This document shows, in pieces, positions 26,046 through 36,748 of a DNA stretch of 64,000 nt. Below the pieces are notes generated by a model. That model saw only the letters and a list, made by a program, of their open reading frames with translations. It was not told the origin of the DNA and did no database searches. The translations under genes were made by a program, and so were the position numbers. Position 1 is the stretch's first letter. Each line of letters opens with the position of its first letter. Source of the stretch: Marsupella aquatica (lineage: Eukaryota > Marchantiophyta); NCBI GenBank assembly GCA_973895155.1, contig OZ316895.1, forward strand, positions 15,624,001 through 15,688,000, read 5' to 3'.

Positions 26046-26279
26046 TCCATTCTTTTTTATTGCCCTAGATTGGATGCCTGCTAAGATGCCACGTGTCACG
26101 CTGCCATGTGTTAGAAAGATGGAAGTGAATCACGTCCTTGTGATGTCCTACGTGGAAGAAACGGAGGAGTTTGACCTCTCCTCTATGAGCGACAGTGTGG
26201 AACTAGCACTCAAAAACTCCAGACAATTTCAATCACGAATCCCTAGTAAGTATCCATCACCTATTCTCCCTAAGTCTTA

Positions 26280-26485
26280 GAGGACTGGGACCATCCCAAT
26301 CCAAACTTGGACTCGGACCATCCCAATCCAAACTTGGACTCGGATGATCCCAATCCAAAGTTGAACTCGGACCATCCCAATCCAAAGTTGGACTCGGATG
26401 ATCCTAATCCATCTAGAAGATTGAATCCCGATTGTAGGAGCAAGTCTAAAACCATCTCAAGTTGGACTATGACCATCCTAATCCA
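26280..26485. repeat. 27-bp minisatellite, array B
   Basis: Five to six units of the same 27-bp family as array A, in the same GGACCATCC orientation, lie directly upstream of the start of the methyltransferase-like gene. The two arrays therefore flank the central region on both sides. Confidence 0.85.
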
Positions 26486-26525
26486 ACAAGAGTTATTCAA
26501 ATGTTTTAAAGGTTTTAAGTCTAAC

Positions 26526-29500
26526 ATGGATGACGTTTATGATGCAAGGAGCGATCTTGTTGTTTTCAAACCCGCGATTGCACCGACCCACTGCCTGGAC
26601 GGATTCTTACTAGATGAGAGATCCCCACGCTTCTGATGGGGGCTTGAGTTCTCAAGAACCCCGCTTAATAATGAAGTGCCATCAACCATGATTGAACCTG
26701 TTTTGACCTTAAAGTGCAGAGAAAATGATAGCCTGACTTTTGTTTGCGGACCTGTGGTCTCTGTTGGCATTGGAGGGAGAGGGATGAATTTGGTCATTGT
26801 CGAGATGCACGATAGGTCCTGTTGGGTTAGAGTTAACCTTCTGTCAAAGGCATACTCCTCTGAATTCAATGTCGAATGGCACGCAAGTGGGGAATTGAGC
26901 GTTTTGTCAATGGGATTTTTTCCAAAGACCTATGACACAAAGAAGTTGGTCGCCGAGGTAACTGGTATGCTTCCAGTCAACATTATGTACGGGTTTCAAT
27001 ATTTGAAACTCAACATGATGAAGCACCAAGGCAATTTTTCTTTTGCAACTACCTGGACGTTAAGCAATTTACTTGAGAAAGCTGGATTGTTATTGTTGGA
27101 GTTGGAGGAGCCTGGTGTTTTAATTGATAAGGATGTTGCATTTGCTCCCAAGTTTGATTTAGTCAAAGCAAAGCAATGGATAGAATCTTTGTCCAAGACA
27201 AGAAAGCTTCCAGCGGTGAATACAAACCCTGTGCCCGAGCAAGCGCCAGAGAAAGCTCCAGAACCTACAACAGAGACCGCGGGAACTACAGCAGCGACCT
27301 CTCAAAGAGCAGTGGGAAAACAAAAACAAAGCCAAAGGAAACCTCCGGTTGAGAAGCCGAGTACGAGAAGCCGAGTTGAGAAGCCAGTTGAGAAGAAACG
27401 TCCGGTTGAGAAGCCGATTGCAAATGAAAAGAGGCCAAGACAGAAGAAGAAACAGAAAATTGACAGTGCCATCATGGATGACACTACAGAAAACCTGACA
27501 GTGTATTCACAAGATGTGGACGAGCAGTTGGACGCTCCTGAGGAGAAGAAGGCCTTAGAAGGTAATGAGGTACTACAACAAATGGAGCAATATTATACGT
27601 TTGGGATCAATTCGATATTTTCTATTCCTGTAGACAGTATTTTCCCTGCGTCAGCAAGACTCTGTTACATCATGTTGAATGCAGACCATGTAAAGGAGGT
27701 GGCCAATTCCGTGATAAGAAATCCGGGGCATGAACCACACATAGCAGACTTGATTCCTTACACTACAAAACATAGAAACCTAATGCAGTATGACAACACA
27801 GAATCAGATAGGAGGGACTTTGTAGCAGCCGTGAAAAAGGGCAAGGTTCAATTCCTTGCCATTAGCGGTCAACATTCGGCCAGAGCAGCCAGATGGATTC
27901 AAGAATGGGCAAACAAGGATGCCAAGCTGACAGCATTGGCGAAAAAGCTGGAATTTCGAAAGTCAAGAATATTATCTCATCGAACACCATCGTCAATATT
28001 AGTTGAGCATTCAATGTGATCTAATGCGATCAATAGCATGATGGTGTTTCAGTCATGCTTCAATTATACAGTCGTTCATGCTAGGCGACAATTTGTGGAA
28101 TGTGGAAAACCTAGCCGGCCAAAACATGGGGACAACAAAACAAACGCTCAAGACAATCAAAAATTTCAGGTACGAAGTGTTACTGCTTGATGGGTACAAT
28201 ACCGTAGATTCATGCACATTCAGTAGAATATTTCCACTGATATCGCCTAGTTTTGCGTTGGACTAGGATGGTCCCAGTCCAAATGGATTCATACACATTC
28301 GGTAGAATATTTCCACTGATATCGCCTAGTTTTGCGTTGGACTAGGATGGTCCCAGTCCAAATGGATTCATACACATTCAATAGATTATTTTTCCACTAA
28401 TACTGTCTAGTTTTGTTCTGGACTGGGATGGTCCCAGCCCAAACTAAATCATGCACATTCAATAGAATATTTCCACTGATACTGTCTAGTTTTGTGTTGG
28501 ACTGGGATGGTCTCAGTCCGCACCTGAGTGCTTTCAAACAATTGAGTTATGGAGAACTAACAGACTTTCCTTTGCAATTGTAGGATTGGTTGGCTCTTGC
28601 AAGAATGACCATGGGAAGGAAAGATTGTCAAAATGTTTACTGGTTACTGTTTGCGGACAATGCTCTTTTTGAGTTATGGAGTTTGGTATGCCAGTTGTGG
28701 TTGGATGGGAAACTTCCCGATGGAGCTGGGGTAGAAGGAAATGAGAAGTCTGAAAAAGCAATTACTGTTGCCATGTTTCGTTATTTTGATGGTGAGTTGA
28801 TCTCACAACGAGACATCACAAGAATACTGACACGGGTGAAGTCAGGAAAGGTATTGCTAAAGAAAGATGCCTCTAATAAATCAGACATGCCATCTATAGA
28901 GGAGTTGGCCAAAGATGTGGAGATCGTGCGGAAACTAAAGTCCCTTATTGAAGACTACTATTGCACCAAGGATGCGGTGAATTTCCCGGCAAATACTAAT
29001 TGGGGGAAAGTAGTGGAGGTTCTTCCTACGCTAGCAATTGATTCAGAGTTCAGAAGGTGTCGAAGAGCCACTGGCAAGGTCTATCTTGCCAACCTTTTAA
29101 AGCCAAATCATACACGGGAGAGCGCAATCTTGCCGACGACATTGGCATTCCGCCTAGATGATTTACATTACCAGAAATTTGGTGGAGGATCACGTTCTCG
29201 GACCCTACCATGGGTTACATTTTTTAGCGACAATCTCATGAAGACCATTGATCCAGAGTCATTGCAAGAAGCTCCTCCGACCTGCCCTCTTGCCATTGTT
29301 GATTTTAGCCGGCTTCCGCAAAAACAATGGACTGAAGCAGAGATTCTTGTTCTCTTTGAATATATTGTGGAGCTTCCACAAAATCCCACGATTGTTGTGA
29401 CAATAACAGTTCATCCTGGACAACTTGCATGAATGTCCATGGTGCCCTTCGGAAACTGGGACAAGAGAAAGTTTTGACCATTCACATTGAGTATGGGAGT

Positions 29501-30963
29501 TATTCTTGAGATGATCAACCGCACCCTCATGACTCATGTTGGGGTGGGGGGATTGAAGAAGTTATCTTTGCAGGGATTTCTCGAGACGAAGACGTCAATT
29601 GGAATGAAGTTTTCAAGCCCAACTATCCAAAGCCAAAATTCTTGTATACTTCAAAGGATGTTGATTACGAAGTATGCAAGATCGACAACTAAGGGAAAGG
29701 GGAAGGCTAAGGAATCAGATGAGGGGACACAAAACGACGACCTAAAAGTGGTTTTGGACCCGGAAGAGGCCGTCAAGATTATGAATATGGCCCCTCGATT
29801 TGAGATAGTTGGCAATCGCAGAGGGTGGGTTAATCCTCATGCCAAACCCACGCGGATGATCCGAAGGATTATTGAATCCTTGTCAGAACCGGGAGATTTG
29901 GTTCTAGATTTTTTCTCCGGTGGCCAAGTCATGAAGGCATCATTTTTTTGCGGATAGGGAATGCTTTGTTTATTGTGACTCTCACTCCGAGAGGCATTTT
30001 GTGGAAGCTTTTGCTTCCTACCTTTGCGAGAGAGTTCCCTCACTTAAAGCTCATTGTGAAACACTTGCTGAAAATTCTCGATAATGGGCTACCGTTGTTG
30101 CGGTTGTAGCTGTCGCTGTTGAATCTGATGGTTCTGAGTCTGAAGAAGTTGCTGATAAAGTGGCTGAAGGCGTAGAGGCATCAGAGGAGGCATATGTCAA
30201 GAATTTGGATTACCGTGTTGGTCAAGGTGAGCCTTACGATGTAGATGATGATATTGGACTTGCACCAAACCGTTCATCTGGTTTAGATGACATCCCTCCG
30301 GGGCCCAATGAAGTTTGAACAAGTTGATGATAACTTGGACAAGGATGATCCCAATCCAACAACGCCGGGAGGACAGATGGAGCAACTGGAAGGAGCAAGG
30401 GTTGATACGTTTGATCATCTTTCTTCAACCAATCTGATCAATGAAGGCGCAACGAGGCTTGGAGATTCAAATGAAGCTGAAACTAAAGAATTGACTCGGG
30501 GGGAGACTGGCGGATTGCCTGACATTCCGATCAATCCAGGAGGAAATGCATCAACGGTTGCTGACAACCAGGCAGGTGCTTCAACTTGTCCTGAGACACT
30601 CTTTTCAGCTTCTGATGACAAATTGGTGTTTGTTCGTTCACACTCGGGGAGTCCTATTGTCGTTCCACTCTCAAAAAAGAAAGGAAATAGAGTTGGATCA
30701 ACTGGATGGAGGTCATTGGAATGCGATGCACGATGTTACGTGTGGAAAAGTGGGCCAAATCAAGGCCAAGAAATATCATTGGATGCTGCTCCTTCAATTC
30801 TCAATAAGGAGGAGTATAAGAGGGGAGAATTGGGGTTGATAACTCCTGTTTAGACTTCACCTTATTGGGTAGAACAAAGTACTTCAGATGTCAATTTTGA
30901 AATCCAACAGGAGCTTGGTGCTGACATGATTATTGATGAATACGGATCTCTTATTTTGGAATG
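26526..30963 (+). pseudogene. ParB-like / N4-N6-type DNA methyltransferase gene, decayed
   Basis: Starting at the ATG at 26526, an N-terminal unknown domain is followed by a Lys/Pro/Glu-rich linker (about 27200-27470). A ParB/Srx-like stretch follows, with VDSIFP and the loop AISGQHSARAARWIQEWA. After an intron at 28172-28583 comes a helical part, then a region resembling a beta-class amino-methyltransferase: VDFSRLPQKQW where motif IV (DPPY-like) should be, and AKPTRMIRRIIESLSEPGDL followed by VLDFFSGGQVMKA (motif I, AdoMet binding). A Ser/Asp-rich tail ends near 30963. Defects are TGA at 26634 and 28017, a frameshift near 29430, a TAA near 29690, a one-base slip in the T7 run near 29945, and later stops. 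ParB-methyltransferase fusions are common in phages and bacteria; their presence in a plant transposon is unusual. The motif IV sequence is atypical, so catalytic competence of the ancestor is uncertain. Confidence 0.7.
28198..28520. repeat. 80-bp tandem repeats containing inverted 27-bp units (array C)
   Basis: Four copies of a roughly 80-bp unit lie inside the intron of the methyltransferase-like gene. Each unit contains TTCCACTGATA, TCTAGTTTTG-type sequence and a 27-bp family member in the opposite orientation to arrays A and B (GGATGGTCCCAGTCC). Confidence 0.85.
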
Positions 30964-31149
30964 AAATTCATCCTTTGATTTTTTTTTTTCATATCAATCT
31001 AAAATACTTCTCGGTCTCACAGAATGCGCTCACCAATTAAAGTCTCCATATCCGTCTACACATTGTGAGGCTTCTAAAAATGATATGTAGGTTAATTTTC
31101 TTTTTTGTCAGCCATTGTCTTGTATTTTTGGACTGAGACAATCCTAATC

Positions 31150-32160
31150 CAAAGTTCACTTTTGGTCTTTTCTCTGAGAATGATGCACTTGCAGAATCGA
31201 GACCTGGTCCTGTCAAGCGGAAGTTGCTGATTTTGGACCTTAATAAAATACTTTGGGATTCTATTGAATTCCAAAGCAAGGGCACATCCAGGAATATTGT
31301 CACCTCAAGTGCATTGGGATAGAAAAAATGGTATTAGTCGCATGTATACAGAACGACCAGGGCTCCATGAGTTTCTAAAGTTGGTTTTTGACAGATTTGA
31401 CGTTGCAATTTGGACATGTGCTGGGATACCGCGAACAATGAAAATGTTGAACATGATGTTCACTGATGAGGAGAGGTCAAAACTCCAGTTTGTATTCACA
31501 CAGGTGGAAGATTTTGACAAAGGCGTGACATTACAAACGGAAAGGCAAATGTGCTACTAAAGGATTTTCAGGTGGTATGGAATGCATTTGGAAATCTATA
31601 TGATGAAACCAACACCCTCCTTGTGGATGACTCCCCCCTTAACTAAGGCATTTGCCAACCCAGACATGACTGTATTATTTCTAGTGCCCTACACGCATGC
31701 CAATCGTGGAGATAATTTTCTTCTAGCAATTCTTTGGCCATGTCTTGAGAGACTATCACATGCAAGTGACATTCGATGTTATCTTCTTCTCAACTCTCCA
31801 AAGTGGTCTCTTTTGCACATGAAGAGAGACAAGGCAAAAAATGAGATTACTTATGATCAACTTAGCAAGAGATTTGCAGCAAAAATTTGGAAGTCACAGT
31901 TTACGCATAGTGTGTTGGACCTCAACAGCAATGAGATCCCTTGGAATGTAAAGCACCGTATATGTAGTTTACGTCCTGAGGCGGAACTTGACAATGCACT
32001 TGTCAACTCACTTGCTAAATCATTTTTAGGAAAGGACTATTCAGGTCCATATAGAGAAAATCCCAGACACTTTTTGCGGGAGATTATAGCCATTAGGAAC
32101 AACACCACCAGATTCAACTCCCTGAAAATAAAGGGCGTTGCAACCGTGACAATAGGGTAG
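31150..32160 (+). pseudogene. FCP1-like (NIF/HAD) phosphatase gene, decayed
   Basis: The product resembles FCP1-homology (NLI-interacting factor) phosphatases of the HAD superfamily. Recognised motifs in order are KRKLLILDLNKIL (motif I; nucleophile Asp kept, second Asp replaced by Asn as in many divergent plant members), TERPGLHEFLKLVFDRFDVAIWT (motif II region), KLQFVFTQ, LLKDFQVVWNAFGNLYDETN and NTLLVDDSP (motif III/IV), then a basic C-terminal extension. The frame breaks near 31300, 31545 and in a C-run at 31635-31640, so this copy is not functional. A 27-bp family unit lies just before it (31130-31152). It follows the methyltransferase-like gene by about 190 bp on the same strand; the two could have been one transcript. 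Confidence 0.75.
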
Positions 32161-32464
32161 ATAGGAAAGGAGACAGGGGCACATGCTCAAATACACATTG
32201 TATAGAGCACTTGGTTTAGATATTTAATTGACTTGTGTTAATCCCATTGGATAGTACCACAAATATTTTTGTATTCATTGTAAATTTGCAGATAATTAGA
32301 TAAAGATATTTTATAATCTACATGGAATGATGTTATTTTGTTCACACAATATCTGGTCCTTAAATGGGGATGAAATATTTTTATAAGTTCCTATCCTCCA
32401 CTGCTCTGTGAATTATTAAATAATATAATATGTATTATTTATTAATATAATACTAATGTGATTC

Positions 32465-32555
32465 GGCCTATAAAGTGTACATTTAGAGACACAAAAGTGT
32501 ACATTTGGGTGTCTTGAAGTGTACATTTGGGGCCATAAAATTGTACATTTCAAGA
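32465..32555 (+). repeat. Right subterminal GTGTACATTT repeats
   Basis: Four copies of AAAGTGTACATTTGG or close variants sit just inside the right terminus. They face the same way as those at the left end rather than in mirror orientation. They match the left cluster in core and flanking bases. Confidence 0.8.
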
Positions 32556-32575
32556 CTCATTTGTGAACAAAAGAA

Positions 32576-32612
32576 AATACATTTTTAATGAATAGGTTGA
32601 TCATGGTACTTT
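32576..32612 (-). repeat. Right terminal inverted repeat
   Basis: Complement of this segment aligns with 19923-19960 (AAAGTACC-ATGATCA-CCTATTCATTAAAA). The 307 bases beyond it, up to the solo LTR, hold no recognisable feature. Confidence 0.75.
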
Positions 32613-32919
32613 AGTGGTTGAATACAGTGTCATTCAATGCCCAAATTAACTAAGTAAAAAAATTGTGCCTTGGGTTTATTAATGTTTTAAAATTAGCTAA
32701 AGTATCTCATATATTTTAAGTGTTTTAATGTCTGCTAGCATAGCATTATGAACCATATTAGCCTCTCAAAACTCAAGCTCAAAGCCCTCATTTTACTGGT
32801 CATTATGAAGACTATTGCAAAATCACATTAGGAAAAGATAATTTATCCTATATTTTCACTAAATCGTGTAAACTATCTCAACATAATAAAGTGTGTTACC
32901 AGATCATTTTGGACCATAA

Positions 32920-33263
32920 TGTTGAGCATAGATGACATTCGCAATTGCAAGCCCATGAACCATCCAACGCACAAGAGTCGACACAGAGAGATACGTGGTT
33001 CACCTCCACATGAGGCTACGTCCACGGGAACACACAAGAGCTTTACTGCACTCTAGGCCGACCGACTATACCAAGCATCCACAGAGCAAGCTCTCCCTAT
33101 CTCTCAACTAGCTCCGTAACAATGAGCCTAAGTTCCACCAGGGTCTGGCATCAGCCCTGGCTTAATACACAATAGCACTACCGCTAACATTAGCTAAGTC
33201 CTAACCCAAGTTAGACTAACTGTGGTTAGCTCATGAGTCACAAGACTAGAGCAATATCTAACA
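32920..33263 (-). mobile_element. Solo LTR, copia family A
   Basis: This 344-bp LTR begins TGTTGAGCATAG and ends ATATCTAACA on the plus strand. It is flanked by a perfect 5-bp target duplication CATAA (32915-32919 and 33264-33268). It is closely similar to both LTRs of the full element starting 141 bp to the right, but its own duplication shows an independent insertion later reduced by LTR recombination. Strand is given in the transcription sense of the family. Confidence 0.93.
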
Positions 33264-33408
33264 CATAATAGATAGACTCACACAACTTGAGCTAAAGCTA
33301 ATATCACATACATTATTTTTACTCAAACAAGGCCTCAAAAATGTAGCTAGCGGGTCAGACACAAACTAATTACGTATATGTTTATGGTCCTGATATGCTC
33401 CTTAATGG

Positions 33409-33759
33409 TGTTGAGCATAGACGAATTTGCAACTGCAAGCCCATGAACCATCCAACGCACAATAGTCAACACAGAGAGATATGTGGTTCACCTCCACATG
33501 AGGCTACGTCCATGGGAACACACCAGAGCTTTACTGCACTCTAGGCCGACCGGCCATACCAAGCATCCACAACACAAGTTCTCCCTATCTCTCAACTAGC
33601 TCCGTAACAATGAGCCTAAGTTCCACCAGGGTCTGGCATCAGCCCTGGCTATATGCACAACAGCACTACCGCTAACATTAGCTAAGTCCTAACCCAAGTT
33701 AGACTAACTATGGTTAGCTCATGAGTCACAAGACTAGAGCAATAGAGCAATATCTAACA
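33409..33759 (-). repeat. 3' LTR of copia element
   Basis: 351 bp, with TG...CA ends (TGTTGAGCATAG to ATATCTAACA on the plus strand). It differs from the 5' LTR mainly by a short duplication (GAGCAATA) near its right end and scattered substitutions, so the insertion is not recent. Confidence 0.93.
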
Positions 33760-33772
33760 AACTCTCTCTTGA
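33760..33772 (-). other. Polypurine tract
   Basis: On the minus strand the purine-rich run AAGAGAGAGT directly precedes the 3' LTR. This is the position of the plus-strand priming site. Confidence 0.7.
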
Positions 33773-33966
33773 CTCTTGTCTTGGGGACTGAACTAAATGC
33801 TACCATATGGAATCCTTAGCGGGAAGTTCTAGACAATCACCGAACCAGGTATCCCCCTAAAAACCACAAGGGTTAACTAAGGGTTAACTAGAACTAAGCC
33901 GTAGCCAAATAGGAATGAGTAATCCATATACAAATAGTCGCACATTGCTAAATAACTCTACTTGCA

Positions 33967-34323
33967 CTACAATTGCAAAACCTGCAAAGTAGCACGGTGT
34001 TTTGAGAAACTCTCCAAAGGAATCACTTTGGTAAAGGCATCAGCGGGATTGAGTTTTCCATCAATCTTGACTAGCTCAAAAGTTTTATCAGACACTGCTT
34101 GCCTGATAAAATGGTACCTGATATCAATGTGCTTCACCCTGCTATCCATCACCTGGTTAGCAGCCAAGTGAAGAGCACTCTGACTATCACAGTTTAGAGA
34201 CATTTTGCCATACTCTAAACCCATCTCCGTGATCAACTTGTTCAACCAAATTGCTGCCTTTGCTGCTTCTGTTGCTGCAACATACTCTGCTTCTGTAGTA
34301 GACTGAGATATACACTTCTGCAA
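33967..34323 (-). pseudogene. Copia RNase H
   Basis: C-terminal RNase H domain of the copia polyprotein. Visible motifs are QSTTEAEYVA, NCDSQSALHLA, VKHIDIRYHFIR and NPADAFTK, all typical of plant copia. It is separated from the reverse transcriptase frame by stops and frame changes between 34324 and 34550. Confidence 0.9.
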
Positions 34324-34550
34324 GGTAGATTTCCAACTGATACATCCTCCTCCAAGAGTAAATACAAAACCAGTTACAAGTAGACCTCCTTGTATCTAGA
34401 CAGCCTCCATAGTAAGAATCTACATAGTGAACTAATGTTCTATCTGATCTCGCATCAAATAGTAATCCATAGTCCTATGTACCCTTCAGATACCTGAGAA
34501 TCCATTTCACAGCTTCCCAATGTACCTTCCCTGGATTTGACATGAATCTG

Positions 34551-35384
34551 CTAACCTTGCCTATCGCCTAGGGCCAAGTCAGGCCTAGTACAAGTCATCA
34601 AATACATCAGACTGCCTACTGCCTTCTCATAAGGAATCTTAGCCATCAGACCTTTCTCCACAACATCCATAGGAGAGAAAGCTGATGATAACTTAAAATG
34701 TGAAGCTAAAGGAATATTCACTGGCTTACAATTTTCCATGTTGAATCGTGCAAATACTTTCCTCGCATATTGGCCTTGACTCAAGCACAACTTTCCAGTT
34801 TCAGAGTTCCTAAAAATCTCCATCCCTAAGATCCTCTTGGCCTTACCAAGATCCTTCATCCTAAATTCAACACTCAATTTTTCCTTGAGACTGACAACCT
34901 CAGATTGATCTTTAGCCATAATCAGTATGTCATCCACATAAATCACCAGAATGATGAAACCAAATACATCATTCTTGACTGATTTCGTATACACACAAGG
35001 ATCATATACCATCCTTGTAAAACCTTGAGCAAGCATGAAATCATCAAACCGCTTGTTCCATTGTCTGGGAGACTGCTTCAATCCATACAAGGACTTGAGC
35101 AATCTACAAACTAAGTTCTCTTGGCCCTTCTTCATAAAGCCTAGTGGTTGTCTCATGAAGATCATCTCTTCCAAGTTGCCATAAAGAAAAGCAGTAACAA
35201 CATCCATCTGATCCATCACCAGACCAAAAAACACAACAAGCTGACACAAGATCCAAATTGTGGAATACTTAGCCACCGGTGAAAAGACCTCATTGTAGTT
35301 CACTCCTTTCTCCTGAGTGAACCCCTTGGCAACAAGCCTTGCCTTGTAGATCTTATCTCCATCCTCTGAAGGACTGTCCTTCAA
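34551..35384 (-). pseudogene. Copia reverse transcriptase
   Basis: A 277-codon open segment of reverse transcriptase. Motifs are KARLVAKGFTQEKGVNY, DQMDVVTAFLYGNLEEMIFM (first catalytic Asp), SLYGLKQSPRQWNKRFD, and VIYVDDILIM (YVDD catalytic pair). It ends in a stop soon after the CTRPDLA motif, so the polyprotein is broken. Confidence 0.95.
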
Positions 35385-35622
35385 CTTGTAAATTAATCCA
35401 CTTGTTGTCCACCACTTGTTGACCTCTTGGAAGCTTCATGAGCTCCCATGTCTTGTTGTCACTCAAAGATTGCAACTCCCTCTACATTGTTGCATTCCAC
35501 TCATGCTTCTGCTCTGAAGCACAAGCCTCACTGTACAAAGAAGACTCTCTTTCTTCCAAGATCAAAGCCATATCATCATCATCAGGTGCAATGTCAATAT
35601 CATCTAGCTTAGATGAGTCTGC

Positions 35623-36592
35623 CTATTGACTATACCTGGTAGGAGCTCTAGTAGAACGATTGGAAGTTCTTCTAGTAGATGACTCAGGCTGATCTGCTGC
35701 TGCTGGTTGAATTTGAGGTACCCCAATAAAAATCTGCTCCTCTTGTTCCATCATAGGAACCAACTCCAAGCCCGAAGCTTCTCCATCTCTCCTGTCATGA
35801 ACAACATCATGACTAATCTCCCCCTCAACCCGGTCCGGGATGGGAGATTTTCCATTGTCAGTATGGGAGTCCTGAGAACTCTCCCCTTCCTTTGATGATC
35901 TGGATTCATTAAAGGACACATCTCTACTGACAATTAGCTTATAGGTTACTGGATCCCATAACCTATAGCCCTTCACACGTTTCTGATAGCCAAGGAAAAT
36001 GCACTTCTTCAACTTGGACTCTAGCTTGGATCAATGCTGGGAAGGTGTAAGCACATAAGCATCACATCCAAAAAATCCTCAGATGTGAGTAATCTGTTGG
36101 ACGCCCGTGCCTCATTTCAAATGACGTCTTGAATCCAATAGAACTGGATGGAGAAAAATTTACCAAATAAGCTGCAGTGTTGACAACTTCAGCCCAAAAC
36201 TCATGTGGTAAGCATGATTGACTCAACATACTTCTCAAGCGATCCAATAGTGTTTGGTTGAGTCTCTCAGAAATACCATTCTGTTGAGGAGTATAACTTA
36301 TTGTGAGATGGCGGGTAATCCTCTGCTCCTTACAATACGTTCCAAATTCCCCGGAACTATATTCATCGCCATTATTTGATTGAAGATATCTCACCTTATT
36401 ACTAGTTTAATTTTCAACTTGGGCTTTCCATTCCTTAAAAGTGGCAAAAACATCAGACTTACTGTGAATAAAGTATATCCACACATACCTTGAGTAATCG
36501 TCTATGAACGTGACATAGTATAACCATCTAGAATGTGAGGGAGTAGGGGCTGGACCCCACACATCACTATGTACATACTCAAGTACATGCAC
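35623..36592 (-). pseudogene. Copia integrase and linker
   Basis: Three open segments belong to integrase. YVHSDVWGP carries the first catalytic Asp. The second-Asp motif, normally SDNGGEY, reads QSNNGDEY, so the Asp is Asn. PQQNGISERLNQT carries the catalytic Glu. The part 36012-35623 is the Ser/Glu-rich linker after integrase (GYRLWDPVTYKLIVSRDV). A stop at 36407 splits the domain. Confidence 0.9.
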
Positions 36593-36748
36593 TATCTAGA
36601 ATCTAGTCATCACTACCTGGATTTGACACTACGTTGAGAGCAGAACCTTGACATCACAATATGTCATCGTCATCGAGTAAATCTATCTCATGCGAGCTCG
36701 ATGCGGCGTTAGCAGATGCAGTAGGGACCTTTACTCGAAAATCCCTTT

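Larger units (their letters stand above)
19923..32612. mobile_element. Large DNA transposon carrying methyltransferase and phosphatase genes
   Basis: A 12.7-kb unit bounded by imperfect terminal inverted repeats. The left end reads AAAGTACCCATGATCAGCC; the complement of the right end reads AAAGTACCATGATCAACC; both continue with CTATTCATTAAAA. Just inside both ends lie clusters of GTGTACATTT. The interior holds a minus-strand DUF7869 transposase-like gene and, facing away from it, plus-strand ParB-like/DNA methyltransferase and FCP1-like phosphatase genes. A family of 27-bp hairpin repeats occurs only inside the unit. No target-site duplication could be fixed at the ends. All three genes carry stops or frameshifts, so this copy is dead. 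The superfamily is unassigned. Confidence 0.75.

Noticed and set aside
25727-26099. Ser/Leu/Arg-rich open frames over the CTCGCTCT tract
   Set aside because: Simple-sequence composition explains them; no motif or splice support.
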